Origin: Calamus simplicifolius
Taxonomy: Eukaryota; Streptophyta; Magnoliopsida; Arecales; Arecaceae
DNA: 64,000 bases
Assembly: GCA_900491605.1 (NCBI GenBank)
Contig: UESW01001617.1
Coordinates: forward strand, 208,923-272,922
Reading direction: 5' to 3'
Position 1 is the first letter of the stretch, and every line of letters starts with the position of its first letter. Positions 58,548 through 64,000 of this stretch are shown one piece after another. The notes beneath the pieces were generated by a model, which did not search any database, had not been told where the DNA came from, and saw only the letters and a list, made by a program, of their open reading frames with translations. Position numbers and translations under genes: made by a program.

Positions 58548-60687
58548 TTTGTCTTCTAGATGCAAGTGATGATGGGTTTTAGGCCATCTAACCTACCCCC
58601 AAAAGGTCTCAACAACATTAAATCGGAGAAGTTTTTTTGCTTGAATGTCGTAATTTGAAAAATAAATTGGAATCTGAAATAAAATTATTTTTTTAATTGG
58701 GTATTATTTTAAATTTCAAAGGTGATACAGACAACTACTGTTACATATAATTGAAGAGCATAGATCGAATATTTTCAAGGATTGAACATTAAGCAAAGAG
58801 AAACTAACTAAATTAGAGGGATATTATTTTATTGGTGGTTGCAAAATTTTCCTGATCTCTTTCTGAACTTTTACTATATGGCTCAAAAAAAGATTGTTGG
58901 GTGTTAGGTCAACTAGGCAAAGTGGATGATAGGCCATATCAGGTAGCTAAGAAGGAGATTGTGCAACCAGTCCTCCAGTTGGAATTCATGGTTGCTGAGT
59001 TAATTGAAGAACTCCATTGATTTGTGCGACTAGTAGTCAGGATGCTTGTGTTGGCAAAGGCTCAAGGTCTGTTTGGTTCATAAGAATTGCCCTTGGAATC
59101 AAAGCTGGAACCACTGTGGGCTCATTTGATTCAGCATCATAATTAGAATTGAAATCAAATTCCATCAGATTTGGAATTGAAATTGGAATCACTTATATAT
59201 TCCTCTCATCTCTTTGGTTCATGTAGAAATTAAAATCGAAATCAAAAGCTTGGGTAAATCAGATTTTCAGACGGGTCTACCTGAAATGCATCAAAAATTG
59301 TAGAAAATATATGTAAAATCAAACTTTTAATCATATTCCAGGAAAGAAAATTATATATATATTTTCTCATAATAGCTTCTGTGAAATCCTAAGAGCAAGG
59401 ACTATAGACAAAGGCTCAAAATGTGTTTAAGAATAATGGGCCAAAATTTGAGAGTAATCTGCACTACCACTCCAGTAAAAAATTATGATATCGAAATCCT
59501 TAAACGAACTCCAGTTAAAGATTTTTTTAAAGAGTTTTTTATTAGTTCAATTACCTCTCAAACTCCAGTTACTTGTGAAACAGTATACAGTTTCTGAAAT
59601 TAACAAATTGGTTTTAAAAGATTTTTGACCTTTTTTGTCAATTTTTAACAAATTTTATATTAATTGTATTGCACGGTCTTAAATGGCCATGTTTGTGCTA
59701 TTATAAATTGTTATTGCCATGATGTTCTTGACATTCTAATTTGGGATCTAACTTATGAAACTTGGGGACCAAGATTGGATTGGATGCCAAAAAAAAAAAA
59801 AAATGTAATATTGTACAATTAAAATGGCATGTGTCCTTCTCATGTCATAAATATTTCATCACAAGAATATTGTGACCTTGAATTTTAGCCTACTAGATCT
59901 TCCAAAAAGATTGTTAAGTCATGATAGTGGGAATTTGGTGGATTTTCCTCATTTCATTATGAAATAATACCTAACACAGTAAGACAACATTATCTCCTAA
60001 AGGAAATAAAAACTGAAAAGAAATTATTATGATTTCAAGGCTTGATACCTGAACAAATGCTTGGGTCATACTAGATTTTTTTAAATTTTTCCAGAGATAT
60101 TAAATTAGCAAATATCCACTAAATGGATCAATGACTTGTTTGCAACACTTGCAATTCTTTAAATTCCATGATATTTTTAGCTGTCAATCCATCCTTGTAA
60201 CTTCTGCTTTGGTTGTTTCTTTCTTGGATTAATAGAGTAACATCTTTTGCTGCCCAGTTGTATGGATCTTTGGATATAAAATATAAAAGCTCTATTTCTG
60301 CACTCAATATCCTAGTTTCCACTGGAAATATATTTCCAGCTAGGTTTGTTCAGCCACTGGCAGTGAGGAACAACATTTTTAGCATGTTGGCACTCTTGGC
60401 AATGTAAATGTGCATGATATTTTGCACCAGAAATCCGACAAGCAGGTGGACAGTATGAGTTCTTATGTATCCGCATGGAATCTTGAGGTGGTTCACCTAT
60501 CACTTAGGACTATTTCCACATTCGGTGATGTATCCTGTTTCAGGGATGAAGATCACATGAGATCTGAAGCTGTTGGTCATGCTGAATAGCTTGACAAAAA
60601 ATGTTGATTAGTTTAAACAGACGGCTGATATGTTCTGATGGCAACATGAGCCCATGTGATTCACAGATCAAGCTAATTGCCACAAGT

Positions 60688-60735
60688 ATGGATCACATTT
60701 GGTTGGAACTTATGGATCACATTTGGTTGGAACTC
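60688..60735. repeat. 24-bp tandem duplication
   Basis: ATGGATCACATTTGGTTGGA plus AC(T/T) is repeated back to back (60688-60711 and 60712-60735), just before the AG microsatellite. Confidence 0.85.
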
Positions 60736-60742
60736 ATCATGC

Positions 60743-60745
<3 letters not shown>

Positions 60746-60773
<28 letters not shown>
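60746..60773. repeat. AG microsatellite
   Basis: About 14 AG dinucleotides in a row. Confidence 0.95.
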
Positions 60774-60778
<5 letters not shown>

Positions 60779-60898
60779 AGCAGTTTCAAAGTCTACAGCG
60801 TATTGATATTCCGGATCAGATGCTTTCCTCTTGGACAACAACAGTACAGACGTGCTTGTAAGGATCCAAACCCTGTATATGATTCTATTGTTCAGTGG

Positions 60899-60994
60899 CC
60901 ATCAGCAAATCATGATTTGATGCTCCGGTCCTATCTAAAACTTTGACCATCAGCAAATCATGATTAGATGCTCTGCTCATATCCAAAACTTTGT
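60899..60994. repeat. 48-bp tandem duplication
   Basis: CCATCAGCAAATCATGATT begins both copies (60899 and 60947) and AAAACTTTG ends both, with a few substitutions between. Confidence 0.85.
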
Positions 60995-62232
60995 TATGCT
61001 TCAGGTTGGATTGCTATCTGAAGTATTCTCATGTTCTGCCAGTGTAGTAGGGCAGTGTAGTAGGGCTTGCGGTTAATGAATTTCAAACGCTTGATGCAGG
61101 GTATGGGATCCATAAGTTCTAATTCCTGGTGGGATTTGCTGTTTTAATTGTACTGCAGTATGGGAAGTGTTTTGTATAAGGTTTTGTTTTTTATTTTTTT
61201 TCAAAAACGACTGGGGCAAGGATTGGAACTGTCCCTTTGTATACAGGAGAAGTGCGATGCATCCAGACAGCCTCTTTTCTTTTGACTCTTCAATCGCAGG
61301 TTTATCTAGCATTATATCACAATTAGTAATAGCCATATTGAATTGAATGATGAGAAATTCACACCAATATTTCAAGCTATTAAATATGATCTAACGTCTT
61401 TAAATCACTTACGCAATAGAAATTATATAATTCAAAAAGTATATATTATTTAAACTATTCAAATCCTTCGCTTGATGCGGAAACCAGGAATCCCTAAATC
61501 ATTGCATTCAACCCTGAATTATTGATGCAAAACTCTCATCATCTCATATAAAAATGATTCACACGAGGTGTATGCAGCTTAAATATGATCCTATGAAAAG
61601 ATAAATTACATTTGTCTCAAACATCTGGTGATGGATCACATCCATCTAACATCTCCTATGATAAGATATTTAAAATAATCTTCTGCCAATCCCAGTCGAA
61701 TTCCCTTTTTCAATTAAAAAATAACTCTTCTGGAGGTAACATTTTTCTTAATCCATGACATATTATGATTTGTTACTCCCAGATGAACAATATATTTATC
61801 ATCTGCAAATCAATTACACTCTTATGCTTATCTGTTTTTCATACTAATCGGCTGTCTTCCGCCAATTTGTGTCACCTCAACCTGTGCATTTGCCACGCTA
61901 TTGATACCTCAGATTCTTTATGGAAATTGCATGGAGCAATCTATGATATTTCGTTAATTCATCTCCCAACCACAAAGAGGGCTCTATGTTTTCCCAGGCT
62001 GTCAACAATAATACTGAAAAAATAGAGAAGCCAAGCAACCAAAGTAATGAAAATGTCTTCAATTTTCATCAGTTTATCACCACTTTGACAAATAAGTGCA
62101 ACAGAACATTCATCCAAAGTTCCAACTTCTAAAAAACAGATATACTGATACTGATCCAAATAACAAGAAATTTAGTTTCTATTTCCAAATCAGCAGCGCA
62201 GTATTGCTCAATCAAGACAGCATATCATGGGC

Positions 62233-63124
62233 TTATCTGCGACTTGGGCAAACAGGTCCCTTGGACATGCCGAGACGGACTTCCATCCCATGGTGCATGT
62301 CCGCAGGTAGGAAGGTTTCCGAGTCTTGTGGCACTGCAAGATGGTTGACAACAATAAAGAAACGATTAGCACCACAAAATGGAAAGAAAAAAAGGTTGCA
62401 TCAGCAAAGAACTAAACGCTGACTCTAGGCACCATAGAAGCTGGCACTAGAACATGCAGTTGATGAGTTATAATGCAGTGAACCATCATAACAACCACAA
62501 TGAACTTCTATAGTGGAGCAAAAGATGCCACCGCCCACAAGCCCTCTGTTAGGCTATAATGGTCACCAAATCTGAATATGGTCACACTTGCGAGTAACAC
62601 ACCTGCCGCGAAGTAGTGCTGAATTTTTGTTTGTTTATAATCATGCTAAGTTATCTATGATGTATCGAAATGCCTGTAAGCCATGGAAAGTAAAATTGAA
62701 CCACATAATTCATGATCTCAAAAATTAGAAAGCTTTTTCTCACGGTTCTGATGGTAGATGCTGTGATGGTGCCTGCATCTCTTATGCATGCTTGTCATGC
62801 ACCATGAAGCATGATGACTAATATCAGGGATAATGAACAGCAGTTGCATTTTCAGAATAATTTGATGGCAAATTAATGATAAAAAAGTAACAGATTATCT
62901 TTAAGAAATGACAGCTTTTGACATTGGATTATTTTCAAAAACAGCATGCTGTCAAGCATGCTATTTTCATGCAAGTGATAATGAACGCCCAAATAGGCAC
63001 AGAAAAAAGTAAAAGGAATTGAATACCATTCAAGTAATCTTCGAACCCAAAATCATCCAAGCCACCAGTGAGAGCCTCAAATCCAAGCATGGATGATGGC
63101 AGCAATCCAGGAGGCCTCTGGAAT
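62233..63124 (-). CDS. Last two exons of an unrecognised minus-strand gene
   Basis: Exon 63124-63027 (acceptor TGTTGCAG, donor GGTATT) encodes FQRPPGLLPSSMLGFEALTG and FGFEDYLN. Exon 62333-62233 (acceptor CTTGCAG) continues in phase with DSETFLPADMHHGMEVRLG and MSKGPVCPSRR, then TAA at 62235-62233. Splice sites, phases (98 and 101 bases joining on a split Val codon) and balanced composition support real coding. It should be the C-terminus of a nuclear gene transcribed towards the TRIM/TIC40 side. I could not find the preceding exon with confidence in 63125-64000, nor name the family. The Met/His/Pro-rich acidic-then-basic end gives no catalytic motif. Confidence 0.6.
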
Positions 63125-64000
63125 CTGCAACAGCATAACTTACACTGTCAGGACCTAAACTTGAGATACCATGGTTCTGAATTTGAGTACGATGGCTCAA
63201 TGAAGGAAATCTCATTATATGACAAGTTTATAACTAATATATTGGGTAAGAATAATTGATTTCCCGAGGCTTTGATGCACTACCAAACAGGATCAGCAGC
63301 TATAGAAAAGAAAAATATCTATGCACTTTGCTAGGGTGCCGATGAAATATATTAAAATGCTTGGGCAAAAGAATAGTTTACCATCTACAAGAATAAAACA
63401 GTGAAGTTCATGGTACAGAACTCGATAGTTAGGTTATACTGTAAAGAATTTGCAAATTTTAGTCACAACTCACAAACATACAAAGCAATTAAATGGAGAC
63501 TAGGCTTTGAAACAAATAAGATGAATCAGCAAGGGTGTTTGTAGAATAGGATTGAAACATGGATATTCTAGCATACAAATTATACAGCTTTTATGGCATG
63601 AGTTATGACATAATAACATAGAAACTAACAACATAACTCTTAAGTTTGTTTCCTCATTTAGGCAGTACAATATTCATGAAGGTTCTTCATCAGAAAATAT
63701 AGTATCTTTTGTTTTTTCTTTCCTATTTTGTATGTAGATTTTGGTTAACCAATAATCAAGATAATCAAATCATCTAGAACCAAAAGGCAAGATATTGCAG
63801 CAAAATGCAAGGGTAAACTGTAAGTTTCAAGACAGTAGAAGAAGCTATTACGTTTTTCCTGTTAATTAAAAGGGTAAAATGGAATTGGAAAAAATGTGAA
63901 TACTACTGTCCACAAAATCCTGGGGACATAAATAAAAATGTGTTGTGCCCACTTCTATTCAAAGGTGAGGAAGAATTGAGAAACAGAACAAAGAATGAAA
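63125..64000. other. Probable intron of the minus-strand gene
   Basis: A+T-rich, no exon I can support on either strand; probably intron leading to upstream exons outside the window. Confidence 0.4.

Larger units (their letters stand above)
58553..62232. other. Intergenic DNA, 3.7 kb
   Basis: No supportable gene on either strand. It holds an AG microsatellite, two short tandem duplications and A+T-rich runs. Weak minus-strand ORFs at 60128-60322 and 60312-60503 lie close together in different frames, with no family recognised. Confidence 0.5.

Noticed and set aside
59060..59300. TTTGGTTCAT words suggesting a MITE
   Set aside because: No convincing inverted ends or target duplication.
60128..60503. 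Two adjacent minus ORFs with Cys/His-rich start
   Set aside because: Different frames, no splice support, no family recognised.

Overview
The window is plant nuclear DNA. The evidence is a spliced nuclear gene whose visible half matches the chloroplast inner-envelope translocon component TIC40, FAR1/MULE, hAT and Tourist-type DNA transposons, and a dense nest of LTR retrotransposons of the SIRE/Maximus-like Copia and Tat-like Gypsy kinds. The style fits a large-genome angiosperm, perhaps a monocot, but the species cannot be read from this sequence. At least four fifths of the window is mobile or tandem-repeat DNA. Nearly every transposon protein is broken by frameshifts or stops.

Region by region. 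(1) 1-7.0 kb: a FAR1-type (Mutator-like) transposase pseudogene, split by a 4,535-bp hAT element with matched 23-bp terminal inverted repeats and a perfect 8-bp target duplication. (2) 7.0-14.2 kb: a block built on a GGTGTCGTA/TACGACACC core. It holds arrays of about 115-bp and about 104-bp units around a minus-strand, four-exon Ulp1-protease gene of transposon type. The block resumes at 35.7-36.7 kb. (3) 14,200-35,713: a Copia element with 2.1-kb LTRs that landed in the array (target duplication AAACC) and was itself hit in its third ORF by a second Copia, 22,441-32,443 (target duplication GAACT). (4) 36.7-43.6 kb: G-box/CCAAT-rich upstream DNA, then TIC40-like exons 1-5, then five tandem copies of an exon plus its intron. 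The C-terminal Sti1-type part of TIC40 is not found. (5) 43.6-45.0 kb: intron-like DNA with a Tourist-type MITE. (6) 45,021-57,647: a Gypsy element (target duplication AAAGT) with gag-pol on plus, a 98-bp tandem array behind pol and a spliced antisense gene on minus. (7) 57.9-58.5 kb: a 639-bp TRIM-like element (target duplication TTTGT). (8) 58.6-64.0 kb: mostly non-coding, with the last two exons of an unrecognised minus-strand gene at 62,233-63,124.

Order of events that can be read: the array/Ulp1/FAR1 DNA came first. The hAT and the outer Copia inserted into it, and the inner Copia then inserted into the outer one. LTR divergence agrees: about 12 changes in the first ~270 bp of the outer pair against 14 in 480 bp (all transitions) of the inner pair. 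The Gypsy and TRIM are independent insertions downstream of the TIC40-like exons. Most premature stops I could interpret are CAG/CAA to TAG/TAA, TGG to TAG or CGA to TGA, as expected from decay of methylated cytosines.
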